Source: Paenibacillus polymyxa M1
Lineage (GTDB): Bacteria; Bacillota; Bacilli; Paenibacillales; Paenibacillaceae
Length of the DNA stretch: 64,000 nucleotides
NCBI RefSeq assembly: GCF_000237325.1
Contig: NC_017542.1
Span: 1,681,501 to 1,745,500 of the forward strand
Reading direction: 5' to 3'
Part shown: positions 36,623 to 45,819 of the stretch, piece by piece
Numbering within the stretch: the first letter of the stretch is position 1
Layout of the letters: each line of letters begins with the position of its first letter
The notes under the pieces: model-generated
The model's input: only the letters and a program-made list of their open reading frames with translations
Told to the model about the DNA's origin: nothing
Databases searched by the model: none
Program-made: the position numbers and the translations under genes

Positions 36623-38273
36623 AGCAGTAGACGGTAAATCGATGATAGAAGATAGGAACTGGGAAAATTCGTTGTTTCACGAAAGGCTTCCTGATGAGTT
36701 TACCGACCAGGTGATGCTGGAACTGGAAGGAGTGGAGATCGAACCAGCTGACAGAGCCGACGCGAGCGATCAGGATCTATCCAGATACTCTGCGAGCGGG
36801 CAACCTGCGGAAACGGAGGCACAGATTATGACGGGATCGACTGGACACGGGAAGCGGCAACAGAACGCAGCAGCGTACGATGACACGTCCATAGTTGCTC
36901 AGGTGAAACATTACCGCCTTACCAGATGCTCTTCACAGCTTAAAGTATGGAGTGTGGTGGTCGTCGTCTCTGTATTTGCGGTTAGCACACTACTGTATAC
37001 GCAGCCAACTCTCGCAGATACGGTGAGATCGCTGTTTGCGAAAGATAGTTATGTGGATAGCGGTATGAAGAAGGCACGTGAAACAGGGCTGGTACAGATT
37101 TCGGGCGCCAGCGCTAAAGATCAGGGTTACACCCTGAAAGTCAACGAACTTATCGCCGATTCGACTAGAATGATTATCGGGATCGACGTTTTCGACGCCA
37201 AAGGAAATGCTATAGCCGGGGATTTTGGTCTTCAAGATGTCGATTTCAGTATCTTTGATAACCAGAGAGGTGATATTGGCGCTGTTCCTTTTGAAGTAAG
37301 CACAGGGAGCAACGAGACAACTAGCAGGATTGAGTTCGACTTTACGAGGCCAGTACTGACCGACAAGCTTCAGCTTAGTGCGCATATCCGTGAACTTAGG
37401 CTGTATGCGGATAAACTCAATGTGGAAGCTCCTATTAAAACGGTAAAAGGAGATTGGAGACTGAATCTGGAGGCAGATCTGACTAAAGCCAAAGAGCAAA
37501 CGTTGCTGACTCCAATTGATAAAACGTATGAGACGCCAAGCGGCTTACAAATTCACATGCAGGGAGCTACTCGGACACCAAGCGGCGGATCATTGGAATA
37601 TACGACAGAGTTGACTCCGGAAGCGGCAGGCCGAGCGCTGAACGGAAAAAGCGGATTTCACGAGCTTAAGTATCACCTGGAAGATGCACAGGGGAAATGG
37701 CTTGGGGATAACAGAGAACCTGAATTCGAACGCCGATCTAAATTGGACCGTTGGAGTGGCAAGACGCAGTGGTTCTACCAATTTAATGACTTCGCTTATG
37801 ATAAGCAGCAAATTCGATTCGTATTGGACGGCTATATAATTCGAGAGAAAAGCGAAATGTCGGTCGTGCTCGACCCGGCTCAAACCTCAGCTGTGCATCC
37901 CGTTAAATTTGAAGATTCGGGTGATGCTTATCTGTTCAAGGGGCTCAAACTTCGTCCCAGTTCCAATTCGGGCAAAATGTATGCGACCATTCCGGTTAGT
38001 GGTACGTTCAGCAGTCCAAACTTCACGCAAGATATCTGGGTTGCAGTTGACGAGAATGGCAGGGAGTATTCAATGTTTTTTGGCGGAGGCTATACCACAG
38101 ACCGTGCAGGTGTGATCGAGCCGCAGGAGGATGCCGGATATTTCGTCGATGGTCTAAATCAAATGCCGAAACAGCTCACGTTAAAACGAAAGATTGTTAA
38201 CCATTTGTACAAGGATGCCGATTGGTCGTTTGTCATACCGCAAACGGGAACGAACGGCGTCATCCTGAAATAA
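36579..38273 (+). CDS. DUF4179-containing membrane protein, likely anti-sigma factor
   Basis: 564 residues. The N-terminal 120 are cytoplasmic and charged, including NWENSLFHERLPDEFTDQVM, which may hold the sigma-binding helix. One membrane segment follows (VWSVVVVVSVFAVSTLLY, about residues 127-146). The large outer part matches DUF4179-type anti-sigma proteins: TVRSLFAKDSYVDSGMKKA, then several beta domains (RIEFDFTRPVLTDKLQLSAH). The start lies 44 nt inside the sigma gene and GGAAGGGG precedes it. Pairing is inferred from overlap and domain type. Confidence 0.8.
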   Translation: MRFWGRTTTKKANLEAVDGKSMIEDRNWENSLFHERLPDEFTDQVMLELEGVEIEPADRADASDQDLSRYSASGQPAETEAQIMTGSTGHGKRQQNAAAYDDTSIVAQVKHYRLTRCSSQLKVWSVVVVVSVFAVSTLLYTQPTLADTVRSLFAKDSYVDSGMKKARETGLVQISGASAKDQGYTLKVNELIADSTRMIIGIDVFDAKGNAIAGDFGLQDVDFSIFDNQRGDIGAVPFEVSTGSNETTSRIEFDFTRPVLTDKLQLSAHIRELRLYADKLNVEAPIKTVKGDWRLNLEADLTKAKEQTLLTPIDKTYETPSGLQIHMQGATRTPSGGSLEYTTELTPEAAGRALNGKSGFHELKYHLEDAQGKWLGDNREPEFERRSKLDRWSGKTQWFYQFNDFAYDKQQIRFVLDGYIIREKSEMSVVLDPAQTSAVHPVKFEDSGDAYLFKGLKLRPSSNSGKMYATIPVSGTFSSPNFTQDIWVAVDENGREYSMFFGGGYTTDRAGVIEPQEDAGYFVDGLNQMPKQLTLKRKIVNHLYKDADWSFVIPQTGTNGVILK

Positions 38274-38470
38274 GCAAGCGGTTATGTATCGAGGTTGATG
38301 AATGAAAAACCTTTTTGGTATCTCCCTTGGAGCAAAGTAGCTGTGACAAGAACAGGAATGAGGTGGAGCACTTGATCATAGTAAATCAGATAACCACATT
38401 GAATCTGCTCGCTCTGCTTCACCTGACTTGTGCCGAAGATAAAAAGAAAAATTCAAACAAGGGATTTATA

Positions 38471-38499
38471 ACAGAGGGCCGAATGTGCCCTCTGTTTTC
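38471..38499. terminator. Terminator between anti-sigma and IF-3-like genes
   Basis: Stem ACAGAGGGC / GCCCTCTGT followed by TTTTCT. Lies between convergent genes ending at 38273 and 38539. On the minus strand the left side (TTATAAATCC) is only weakly T-rich. Confidence 0.8.
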
Positions 38500-38538
38500 T
38501 ACGGACGAAGAGACTTTTCCAATCTACCGATTCGCCAT

Positions 38539-39054
38539 TCAGCGAGGGTTTAATTTTACCTGTGAGCCCTTGCCGCCCGTCTGGATTCCAGTTTCCTTTA
38601 CGCCGACTTCCTTCAGATCACCCAGTAGACGCTCCAGCACCGCTTTGGCGACAGGTGATTCTTTTGCGCCTGACGCCTTAACAACCAACTGTACCGGCTT
38701 ACCAGAACGAAGCTGTTTGTCCGCCTGACGCAGCTTCGTGTCGTAATCATGATCCTCAATGTGAGCGGTGAAGCGGAGCTCCTTGACCTTTTCTTTGCCG
38801 CTGTTTCCTGCGGCTCGTCCGTTGTTTGTTTTGCTTGCTGCGGCTTTTTTTTGCGCAAGTGCTTTTCCTTTGCCTTTTGCAACCAAACTGCACGGTGGTG
38901 GACTACTCATCAGTGAGGTGCAGACCAGATCCACTCCTTTGGATCGGGCCATAGCCAAGGCTTCTGACTTGGAAACAACGCCGAGGTTCTCCCCTGAGAG
39001 TCCAGTGAGCACCACCTCATCAGCTTTAATTTGCTCGTTGATTAATACTGCCAC
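38539..39054 (-). CDS. Divergent translation initiation factor IF-3 paralogue
   Basis: 171 residues with the IF-3 plan. The N domain starts LINEQIKADEVVLTGLSGEN, with LGVVSKSEALAMARSKGVDL. A Lys/Ala-rich linker follows, and the C domain has KVKELRFTAHIEDHDYDTKL and GGKGSQVKLNPR. The segment normally reading APNAKPPVCR-MDYGK is here CTSLMSSPPPCSLVAKGK, with two Cys and no MDYGK. It is therefore a paralogue and not the housekeeping infC, which normally sits beside rpmI-rplT. Start is GTG at 39054, 10 nt after GGGAGG; an ATT two codons earlier is possible. A Fur box lies upstream. Confidence 0.82.
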   Translation of the reverse strand: MAVLINEQIKADEVVLTGLSGENLGVVSKSEALAMARSKGVDLVCTSLMSSPPPCSLVAKGKGKALAQKKAAASKTNNGRAAGNSGKEKVKELRFTAHIEDHDYDTKLRQADKQLRSGKPVQLVVKASGAKESPVAKAVLERLLGDLKEVGVKETGIQTGGKGSQVKLNPR

Positions 39055-39139
39055 TTCAATGTAGCCTCCCTTAAAACAATGATAAAGTTATCATATACGG
39101 AACCTGTGTGCGATTCAATTGAACTTCGATATATCCTTA

Positions 39140-39166
39140 TTGACAAAAATCACTAACCCCTATACT
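39140..39166 (+). promoter_or_regulatory. Sigma-A promoter of the iron uptake operon
   Basis: TTGACA at 39140-39145 and TATACT at 39161-39166, with a short 15-base spacer. It lies just upstream of the Fur box and about 60 nt before the substrate-binding protein start. Confidence 0.65.
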
Positions 39167-39173
39167 CTTTTAC

Positions 39174-39192
39174 TGATAATGATTATCATTTT
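39174..39192 (+). promoter_or_regulatory. Fur box
   Basis: GATAATGATTATCATTTTC closely matches the classic 19-bp Fur consensus (GATAATGATAATCATTATC). It starts 8 nt after the -10 element and lies between the divergent IF-3-like gene and the iron uptake operon, so iron-bound Fur would block the rightward operon and could also affect the leftward gene. Confidence 0.9.
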
Positions 39193-39226
39193 CCGATGCA
39201 TATACATACAGGGGTGATTGAGAAAA

Positions 39227-40222
39227 ATGAAAAAGATGTTGAATGGCCTATTGTTATTTGTAGTTTTCGCGATTGTATTGGCAGGTTGCGGTTCGGCTGG
39301 GGATAGCTCAAAGACGGAAGGTGCTGCAGGATCTGAGCAGACATCTACAGCGGCTGGTCCAGTTACGGTTAAGGACGACCATGGAGAAGTCAAGCTGGAC
39401 AAGCCAGCGGAACGTGTCGTTGTACTCGAATGGACGTTTACCGAAGATCTGATTGCCCTTGGCGTACAGCCGGTCGGTAATGCGGACAATGAAAACTACA
39501 AGCTGTGGGTAACACCGGAGGCGAAGCTGGCTGATACCGTAACGGATATCGGCACACGGGGCGAACCCAATCTCGAAGCGATTGCGGCGCTCAAGCCAGA
39601 TCTTATTATCTCTAACGCCGATAACAATGCAGCGATCTATGCACAGCTTAAGGGAATTGCACCAACGATAGAGTTCGATCCTTACAAGGGGAACGGCTAT
39701 GATTACGATCGTATGGTCGAGATTTTCAAGCAAGTTGCTGTGGCTACCGGTAAAACGGAACAGGCTGATAAAGTCTTAAGCGAACTTGACCAGCACTATG
39801 TAGAAGCAAAGGCTACATTGGAAAAAGCGGGCAAAGCAGACTTTCACTATGCGCTGACACAAGCCTTTACATCTCAAAATGCTGCCAGTCTGCGAATGTT
39901 CAAAGAAAATTCGGTTGTAGTGGGAACACTTGCGAAAATCGGTATGGTGAATGACTGGAAGTCGGACCAGACTGAGAAGTACGGATTTAGTACCGTTGGA
40001 ATCGAAGCTCTTCCAGCTGTACAGGACAGTAATTTTATCTACATTACGCAAAAGACGGACGATATATTTGGCGCCGCGATGAAGAACAACACGGTATGGA
40101 ACGGACTGAACTTTGTTAAAGAGAAACGGACCTACCCGCTAGACGGCACAACATGGACATTCGGTGGCCCAATCTCATCCAAAGTACTGGTTGATCAAGT
40201 AGTCGGAGCTCTGACGAAATGA
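39227..40222 (+). CDS. Iron-siderophore ABC transporter substrate-binding lipoprotein
   Basis: About 331 residues from the ATG at 39227, which has GGGGTGA 9 nt upstream. A signal peptide with lipobox VLAGC gives a lipid-anchored protein. The periplasmic-binding fold type III is shown by VTVKDDHGEVKLDKPAERVVVLEWT (split: KDDHGEVKLDKPAERVVVL) and LEAIAALKPDLIISNADNN, both typical of FhuD/FecB-like siderophore receptors. It overlaps the permease gene by ATGA and is preceded by a Fur box. Siderophore identity not readable. Confidence 0.92.
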   Translation: MKKMLNGLLLFVVFAIVLAGCGSAGDSSKTEGAAGSEQTSTAAGPVTVKDDHGEVKLDKPAERVVVLEWTFTEDLIALGVQPVGNADNENYKLWVTPEAKLADTVTDIGTRGEPNLEAIAALKPDLIISNADNNAAIYAQLKGIAPTIEFDPYKGNGYDYDRMVEIFKQVAVATGKTEQADKVLSELDQHYVEAKATLEKAGKADFHYALTQAFTSQNAASLRMFKENSVVVGTLAKIGMVNDWKSDQTEKYGFSTVGIEALPAVQDSNFIYITQKTDDIFGAAMKNNTVWNGLNFVKEKRTYPLDGTTWTFGGPISSKVLVDQVVGALTK

Positions 40223-42267
40223 CCCGAACGGACACAACGGGTTTATCGAAGACTTGGCGTATAGGAAGCATCTTTGGGGGCGGTTTGCTCGTCCTCATCG
40301 TGCTTTTTTTTGTAAGTTTGTGTTATGGGGAAGCTTCGATCCCGCTGCATACAGTCATCGAGGCGTTGACCCAGCGTCAGGATACGCTTGAGCATAACAT
40401 GGTGTGGGATCTTCGGATGCCGCGTACGGTTATTGGAATCCTGGCTGGCGGCGCGCTGGCTATTGCCGGTGCTTTGCTTCAGGCCATCACCAAAAATCCA
40501 CTGGCGGCTTCTGATACCCTAGGGATAAACGCTGGTGCCTACTTTGTGGTCGTACTTGGTGCAGTGATGTTTCCTGGCTTGCTGCACCAGGCGCCATTTC
40601 TATTTGCCGCCGCTGGCGGGCTGTTGGCAGCGGTGCTAGCTTATTTTATGGGTGGAGGAAGAGCAGGAACACCGATTCGGTTGGCGCTTGCCGGCCTGAT
40701 CGTATCCATGGTTCTTGGTTCATTTACCGGAGCGTTGCATATCTTTTATTCATTTGAAACACAGGGGCTGTTTCTCTGGGGTTCGGGCTCACTGGTGCAA
40801 AATGATTGGAGTGGGACGACTTACGCTTGGCCTTGGGTTGTAGGACTCTCGGTTATTGCTGTTATGCTGTCAAGGCAGTTTGATGTGCTGGATCTGGATG
40901 AGTCCACATCCACATCCCTTGGACAAAAGGTTAGCTTAACCCGGGCGGTGGGAATTGTGCTGGCGGTTCTGCTATCGACCATTACAGTCAGCGTTATTGG
41001 TCCCATCGGATTTGTAGGTTTGGTGGCTCCGCATTTGGTTCGCTTAAGCGGGCTGAAAATGCATCGTTGGGTACTGCCCGGTTCCTTCCTATGGGGGGCA
41101 CTGCTGTTGATAGGCGCAGACGTGCTGGCGAAAATGGTTCACAAATCAAGTATGGATTTGCCAACCGGAGCGGTCATGGCCTTGATCGGGGCACCTTGGT
41201 TGATTTGGCTGATTTTGTGGAAGATGAAGCTGCCTTCCGGTATCGGTGGACAGTCTTCAATGAACATAGGTGTGCGCTCTCGGAAATTACCGTTTGGCAG
41301 ACTGGTTACAATATTTGCTTGCTGTGCCGTGATATTAACGGTATTCAGTCTAATGTTTGGAGGCATGCGCATTCCGGTGGGGGATCTGCTGTCTGGCCTG
41401 TTTGGCGGGGAGAACGCGAATTCGGCTTTACTACAATTTAGAATACCACGCACATTGGTGGCGGCCGGGGCTGGTATCGCGCTTGCGGTCAGCGGCGTCT
41501 TGATCCAACTAGCGGTTCGTAATCCTTTGGCGGATGCCTCAATTATCGGGGTTTCTTCGGGGGCTGGTATCGGCGCGCTTGCAGTGATTATTGTGTGGCC
41601 TGGGCTGCCTATCTATATGTTGCCCATCGCGGCAATTGCCGGAGCGACGGTGTCGGCAGCGGTAATCTTCTTTTTATCGTGGAACAAGCAACTCAATCCG
41701 TCTGTGGTCATCCTGCTTGGTATTGCCGTATCTGCCATCGGATCAGCCGGTATTCAGGTGTTGATCATCCAAGGTTCACTTTGGGGTAGCACAGGCTATA
41801 TCTGGCTGACTGGTAGTACCTACGCTCGAAACTGGGGGCAGGTGGCGACCATTCTGGCCTTTCTGCTCGTGTTGTTGCCAGTAGCGTGGTGGCTGGCTCG
41901 TCGTTTCGATCTTTTGGTATTTGACGATGGCAGTGCCATGGGTCTGGGACTTCCGGTGCGTCGTACCCGGCTGCTGGCGATGGTAGTGGGTGTGCTGCTG
42001 GCAGGTGGAGCAGTAGCCTGTGTGGGTACAATTGGCTTCATCGGGCTAATTGCTCCGCATATTGTGCGTACGTTAATCGGGCACCATGTACGCCGTTCCA
42101 TTGTTCTGTCGAGCATCTTGGGAGCGGTCATGCTGGTGCTGGCGGATACGATTGGACGGACCGTGCTTGCACCGACCGAAATTCCTTCTGGATTGCTGAT
42201 TGCATTGATCGGTGCACCGTATTTTCTGTACTTGATGTACCGCTCGAATAAGAGTAAATCTGTGTAG
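40219..42267 (+). CDS. Iron-siderophore ABC permease, two fused FecCD domains (FhuB-like)
   Basis: 682 residues, twice the normal FecCD size. Each half repeats the family motifs: LRMPRTVIGILAGGALAIAG and later FRIPRTLVAAGAGIALAVSG; GPIGFVGLVAPHLVR and GTIGFIGLIAPHIVR; NPLAASDTLGINAGA and NPLADASIIGVSSGAG. About 18-20 membrane segments are expected. FhuB of E. coli has the same fusion. No ATPase gene follows; a terminator lies directly after, so an ATPase encoded elsewhere must power it. Confidence 0.93.
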   Translation: MTRTDTTGLSKTWRIGSIFGGGLLVLIVLFFVSLCYGEASIPLHTVIEALTQRQDTLEHNMVWDLRMPRTVIGILAGGALAIAGALLQAITKNPLAASDTLGINAGAYFVVVLGAVMFPGLLHQAPFLFAAAGGLLAAVLAYFMGGGRAGTPIRLALAGLIVSMVLGSFTGALHIFYSFETQGLFLWGSGSLVQNDWSGTTYAWPWVVGLSVIAVMLSRQFDVLDLDESTSTSLGQKVSLTRAVGIVLAVLLSTITVSVIGPIGFVGLVAPHLVRLSGLKMHRWVLPGSFLWGALLLIGADVLAKMVHKSSMDLPTGAVMALIGAPWLIWLILWKMKLPSGIGGQSSMNIGVRSRKLPFGRLVTIFACCAVILTVFSLMFGGMRIPVGDLLSGLFGGENANSALLQFRIPRTLVAAGAGIALAVSGVLIQLAVRNPLADASIIGVSSGAGIGALAVIIVWPGLPIYMLPIAAIAGATVSAAVIFFLSWNKQLNPSVVILLGIAVSAIGSAGIQVLIIQGSLWGSTGYIWLTGSTYARNWGQVATILAFLLVLLPVAWWLARRFDLLVFDDGSAMGLGLPVRRTRLLAMVVGVLLAGGAVACVGTIGFIGLIAPHIVRTLIGHHVRRSIVLSSILGAVMLVLADTIGRTVLAPTEIPSGLLIALIGAPYFLYLMYRSNKSKSV

Positions 42268-42283
42268 TTGAGATGACACCAAC

Positions 42284-42326
42284 AGGCTGTTTCCAAGCGG
42301 ATTCTCCGTGAGGAAGCAGCCTTTAT
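42284..42326 (+). terminator. Terminator after iron permease
   Basis: Stem AGGCTGTTTCC / GGAAGCAGCCT followed by TTATTATATTTT, 17 nt after the permease stop. It closes the iron uptake operon. Confidence 0.85.
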
Positions 42327-42406
42327 TATATTTTATTATGTAATCATCTGAGTAATCTTCTGAATTAAATATTTACAAATCTAATAAAGTAGATATAATG
42401 TGATGT

Positions 42407-42718
42407 ATGGAACCGTCATTGATTTATAAAGCTTTGTCCAACGAGACTCGTCGTCTAATTATGCAGTGGTTAAAAAAACCGGAAGATTATTTTGATGAAC
42501 AGGCTTATTTAAAGCAAGGGCTTAATTTTCAAATTGGTGTATGCGTGGGAGATATTCAGGCCAAATCGGGACTGGCACAGTCTGTAATTTCAAGTTATTT
42601 ATTAACGATGCAAAAATCCGGTTTGTTAGAGTCTGAGCGAGTAGGAAAGTGGACGTACTATCGTCGGAATGAAAAAACAATACAGGAATTTGCCGAGTAC
42701 ATCCAAAAAGAACTATAA
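42407..42718 (+). CDS. ArsR-family transcriptional regulator
   Basis: 103-residue winged-helix protein: ALSNETRRLIMQWLKKPEDY at the start, recognition region GDIQAKSGLAQSVISSYLLTM, and wing VGKWTYYRRNEK. The single Cys (GVCVGD) does not make an obvious metal site. An MFS efflux gene follows 78 nt downstream on the same strand, and the regulator probably represses it until a ligand binds. No strong ribosome binding site precedes the ATG. Confidence 0.88.
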   Translation: MEPSLIYKALSNETRRLIMQWLKKPEDYFDEQAYLKQGLNFQIGVCVGDIQAKSGLAQSVISSYLLTMQKSGLLESERVGKWTYYRRNEKTIQEFAEYIQKEL

Positions 42719-42796
42719 ACAGAAAGGAGTTTTTTTTCACATAACATATCTACAAATCTATATATGTATATAATTAATTGGAGGCTTATACTTAAT

Positions 42797-43972
42797 ATGA
42801 AAAAGGTTAACCCGTTACTTATTATCATTCTAGCTTTGGGCGTGTTCGGCATTATTACAACGGAAATGGGGATTATAGGTGTTCTTCCCCAAGTCACTCA
42901 AAAATTCAATGTATCAGCTTCCCAGGCTGGTTGGCTCGTCAGTATATTTTCTTTAGTTGTTGCTATCTCAGGTCCGTTTTTGACCTTACTCGTTTCTGGC
43001 ATGAATCGTAAAGTTATTCTATTAATAGCTGTATTCAGTTTTGTTATTTCAAATATTGTCTATGTCTATACTACTCATTTTGAGGTCATGCTCATTTTTC
43101 GTGTTCTCCCTGCTATATTTCACCCTGTCTTTTTTTCAGTTGCCCTCGTGACCGCATCTCATCTTGTCCCCCCTGAAAAGAGCAGTAAAGCCGTCACCAA
43201 GGTTTTCGCCGGGATTACAGTAGGATTTGCTTTTGGTGTGCCCTTGACTTCTTATCTTGCTGAGAAGATAGCGTTAGAAGCTGCTTTCTGGTTTGGAGCT
43301 GTCGTAAGCATGATTGCATTTGTAGGAATCCTCATATGGCTTCCTTCTCTACCTGTCCAGCAAAAGATGTCTTATGGCAAACAGCTTGGTATATTACGCA
43401 AGCCTCAATTATGGTTCAATATTGTGTCTGTTATTTTTATCTTTGCGGCTATGTTTTCAGTGTATAGCTATTTTGCTGAATATCTTGGAGAAATAACTCT
43501 TATGAACGGATCATGGATCAGCATGATGCTGATGGTCTTTGGAATCGTTATGATTTTTGGGAACTTTTTATTTGGAGGGTTATTACATAAAAATCTGATC
43601 AAGACCGTCATCATGTTCCCGTTGCTATATATGGTCGTTTACGTATTCACTTATGCTCTGGGTACATCTTTCCTAGCGATGATTGTAGTTGTGCTCATTT
43701 GGGGAACCGTGCATTCTGGAGGGCTTATTATTAGCCAAACATGGTTAACCACTGAAGCGAATGAAGCTCCGGAGTTCGGTAACAGCCTGTTTGTCTCATT
43801 TTCTAATCTGGGTATTACGATAGGATCTGCTATAGGCGGATGGTTTATCTCTCATCTGGGAATACACCAGCTCATCTGGAGCGGAATGATGTTTGCGCTG
43901 CTGGCATTCTTATCTATGATTATAAAAATAAAATTGTTCAATTCGAATGCAGCGGAAGTGAACGTGCGTTAA
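42797..43972 (+). CDS. MFS efflux transporter (AraJ/YdhP-like)
   Basis: About 391 residues with 12 membrane segments. ALGVFGIITTEMGIIGVLPQ at the start is typical of the arabinose-efflux/DHA1 drug-H+ antiporter group, with GWLVSIFSLVVAISGPFLT and GITVGFAFGVPLTSYLAE further on. I use the ATG at 42797 (GGAGG 12 nt upstream). With the preceding ArsR regulator it forms a self-contained inducible efflux unit. The substrate is unknown. Confidence 0.87.
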   Translation: MKKVNPLLIIILALGVFGIITTEMGIIGVLPQVTQKFNVSASQAGWLVSIFSLVVAISGPFLTLLVSGMNRKVILLIAVFSFVISNIVYVYTTHFEVMLIFRVLPAIFHPVFFSVALVTASHLVPPEKSSKAVTKVFAGITVGFAFGVPLTSYLAEKIALEAAFWFGAVVSMIAFVGILIWLPSLPVQQKMSYGKQLGILRKPQLWFNIVSVIFIFAAMFSVYSYFAEYLGEITLMNGSWISMMLMVFGIVMIFGNFLFGGLLHKNLIKTVIMFPLLYMVVYVFTYALGTSFLAMIVVVLIWGTVHSGGLIISQTWLTTEANEAPEFGNSLFVSFSNLGITIGSAIGGWFISHLGIHQLIWSGMMFALLAFLSMIIKIKLFNSNAAEVNVR

Positions 43973-44038
43973 AATATGGAGAGACATTAGAAGATACTTT
44001 ACAAGATGACCATAAAATGATGCATGGGGTGATGTTGA

Positions 44039-44143
44039 TTGCATTTCGTGTGGACTTCGATCTTAATGACCTTTGTAATCGTCAGTGGGATCTTGGCGTT
44101 GCTCATCTGGGGAGTGATATCCTTGATTAAGCGCTTTCGTTAA
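44039..44143 (+). CDS. Possible small single-pass membrane protein
   Basis: 34 codons from TTG at 44039 (GGGGTGA 6 nt upstream), or 25 from the ATG at 44066. The product has one hydrophobic span (MTFVIVSGILALLIWGVISL) followed by IKRFR, which fits a one-pass peptide with a basic inner end. It lies between the MFS gene and the gene at 44207. No homologue is recognised, and chance cannot be excluded. Confidence 0.35.
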   Translation: MHFVWTSILMTFVIVSGILALLIWGVISLIKRFR

Positions 44144-44206
44144 TCGTAATGAAGGAGTAGACATCTCTAAGTGTTAGAATTTATATTATCTATGGGGAGG
44201 AATCTG

Positions 44207-44731
44207 ATGGATATTCGAATGTATCACGATCTGGAAGCTCAATTGGAAGAAACGATTTGGGCTCTTGGAGAAGAAGCAGCTCTTACACTCCCGTTAGATA
44301 GCAGCTTGGCCGAGGAAAAGGCACAGAAGGCTTGGGACCTCATCCCCGAACCTAAGCATACATGGGGCATTACAAGTGTAACTTTGCATCAGTATGTTCA
44401 AATTCTCAATTATAACAGCCATATGCAGCGATCAGTAGAGCTTTTAAATGAGGAAATTATAGATTTGGAAAGTGCGGGGTATCGGATTATACATGCAGGG
44501 CCTTACATTCAAATGGCGGAAACGCTTCTTCTGCAGAGCAAGCCTGTATTAGCTCATGAATATCTCAAGAAAGCATACTCGATTGGGAATGCAAGGGCAT
44601 TTCGGGATCAACCCAAGCTTTATCTCGAAATGGCAAAAAGTAAAGTTCTGGATGAACAGGCTATATTACTTCGTTTTAAGGCGTTGGATGTAAATGCCAA
44701 ACTTTTGAGCGAATTAAAAGATAGTCAATAA
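44207..44731 (+). CDS. Hypothetical helical protein
   Basis: 174 residues from the ATG at 44207 (GGGGAGG 6 nt upstream), not recognised. It is mostly helical with two TPR-like pairs: HQYVQILNYNSHMQRSVELL and AETLLLQSKPVLAHEYLKKA YSIG. No signal peptide or membrane segment. It could be a protein-binding helper, but there is no motif to name a function. Confidence 0.7.
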   Translation: MDIRMYHDLEAQLEETIWALGEEAALTLPLDSSLAEEKAQKAWDLIPEPKHTWGITSVTLHQYVQILNYNSHMQRSVELLNEEIIDLESAGYRIIHAGPYIQMAETLLLQSKPVLAHEYLKKAYSIGNARAFRDQPKLYLEMAKSKVLDEQAILLRFKALDVNAKLLSELKDSQ

Positions 44732-44819
44732 CCAATATAATGATCCAATACACCCCTAAATCGATATGCTAATTTGGATATGTACAGGTTATCTTTTATC
44801 TATGAGGGAGGACGATCGT

Positions 44820-45173
44820 ATGAAATTAAAAGCAGTGCTCTTGGACACACGCAGCTTCGAAGCGATGAAAGCTTTTTACGGCTCTCTCCTGGATTTGCAG
44901 GTTGTAGAGGAGGGCCCTTCGCGGTTGTCGTTTCAAGTAGGGGAATCGGTGCTTGTTTTTCAGGAATCCTCCCACATGGAAAATGAATTTTATCATAAGA
45001 AATTCGCACCGCTAGGGGATGTGGAAGGTTCCTTTATTGTCACAGACAAGCAACGCCCCTGGTTTCCTGATGATAGGCTTCCGGCCGTGTTCGGCATCAG
45101 TGTCTTGTTTGAAGGTACATGTTCTGCCCGTCTTTCGCTTCACAAGGGGTTGTATGAATTGAGATCAATCTAA
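44820..45173 (+). CDS. Glyoxalase/VOC-superfamily protein, short form
   Basis: 117 residues. The first strand-helix unit KAVLLDTRSFEAMKAFYGSLLD and RLSFQVGESVLVFQ are typical of the glyoxalase/bleomycin-resistance (VOC) fold. The usual first metal ligand (His near the N-terminus) is not obvious. The C-terminus ends soon after GISVLFEGTCSARLSLHKGL, so the second module may be missing. GGGAGG precedes the ATG. Could be a shortened relative with a binding role, or a truncated gene. Confidence 0.6.
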   Translation: MKLKAVLLDTRSFEAMKAFYGSLLDLQVVEEGPSRLSFQVGESVLVFQESSHMENEFYHKKFAPLGDVEGSFIVTDKQRPWFPDDRLPAVFGISVLFEGTCSARLSLHKGLYELRSI

Positions 45174-45268
45174 GTTAAGGCTTTATCTCATCGCCACCAC
45201 TCCCGGATTTCTGAATAAATCAAGAAGTGGGAAAATTCGGGGATAACAATACATACAGGAGAGAATAG

Positions 45269-45724
45269 ATGAATATTAGATTGCTTAAACCAAATGAAAA
45301 TTGTCCGTTAGAGCTCTTGCTACTAGCTGATCCTTCGCGCCAACTTGTTGAGGAATATTTGAAAAGAGGGCAGTGTTATGTAGCAGAAATTGAGCATCAA
45401 ATTGTGGGAGTCTATGTTCTTTTACCTACAAGACCCGAAACAATTGAGGTGGTGAATATTGCAGTAGCGGAAGTCATGCATGGTAAAGGGATTGGGAGAC
45501 AATTAGTAACCCATGCCATTGAAACAGCCCGGTCACAAGGCTATAAAACGTTAGAAATTGGTACAGGAAACTCTAGCATTGGACAGTTAGCTCTCTACCA
45601 AAAATGTGGTTTCAGAATTGTGGGTGTGGATCTAGATTTCTTTGTCAGACATAACTATCTAGAAGAAATTTATGAGAATGGCATACAGTGTAGAGATATG
45701 ATTCGTATGTCTCAGGATTTATAG
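45269..45724 (+). CDS. GNAT-family N-acetyltransferase
   Basis: 151 residues. The acetyl-CoA pyrophosphate-binding motif is MHGKGIGRQLVTHAIETARS, preceded by VVNIAVAEV (beta 4) and followed by LEIGTGNSSIGQLALYQKCGF (motif B; given in parts LEIGTGNSSIGQLA and LYQKCGF). CAGGAGAG precedes the ATG. It transfers an acetyl group to an amine of an unknown acceptor. A hairpin terminator lies 95 nt downstream. Confidence 0.88.
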   Translation: MNIRLLKPNENCPLELLLLADPSRQLVEEYLKRGQCYVAEIEHQIVGVYVLLPTRPETIEVVNIAVAEVMHGKGIGRQLVTHAIETARSQGYKTLEIGTGNSSIGQLALYQKCGFRIVGVDLDFFVRHNYLEEIYENGIQCRDMIRMSQDL

Positions 45725-45819
45725 AGCTTAATTTTCTTTGCAAACCCTTCAAAGGTATCTTAAGTAAGGTTCTGAAAGGTATATGATATTGTGCCAAAAG
45801 ATGGTACAATAAATTGCGG

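Noticed and set aside
38315..38728. 137-codon rightward ORF after the anti-sigma gene
   Set aside because: It runs through the terminator at 38471 and then overlaps the IF-3-like gene on the other strand; it has no recognisable domain and reads as a shadow.
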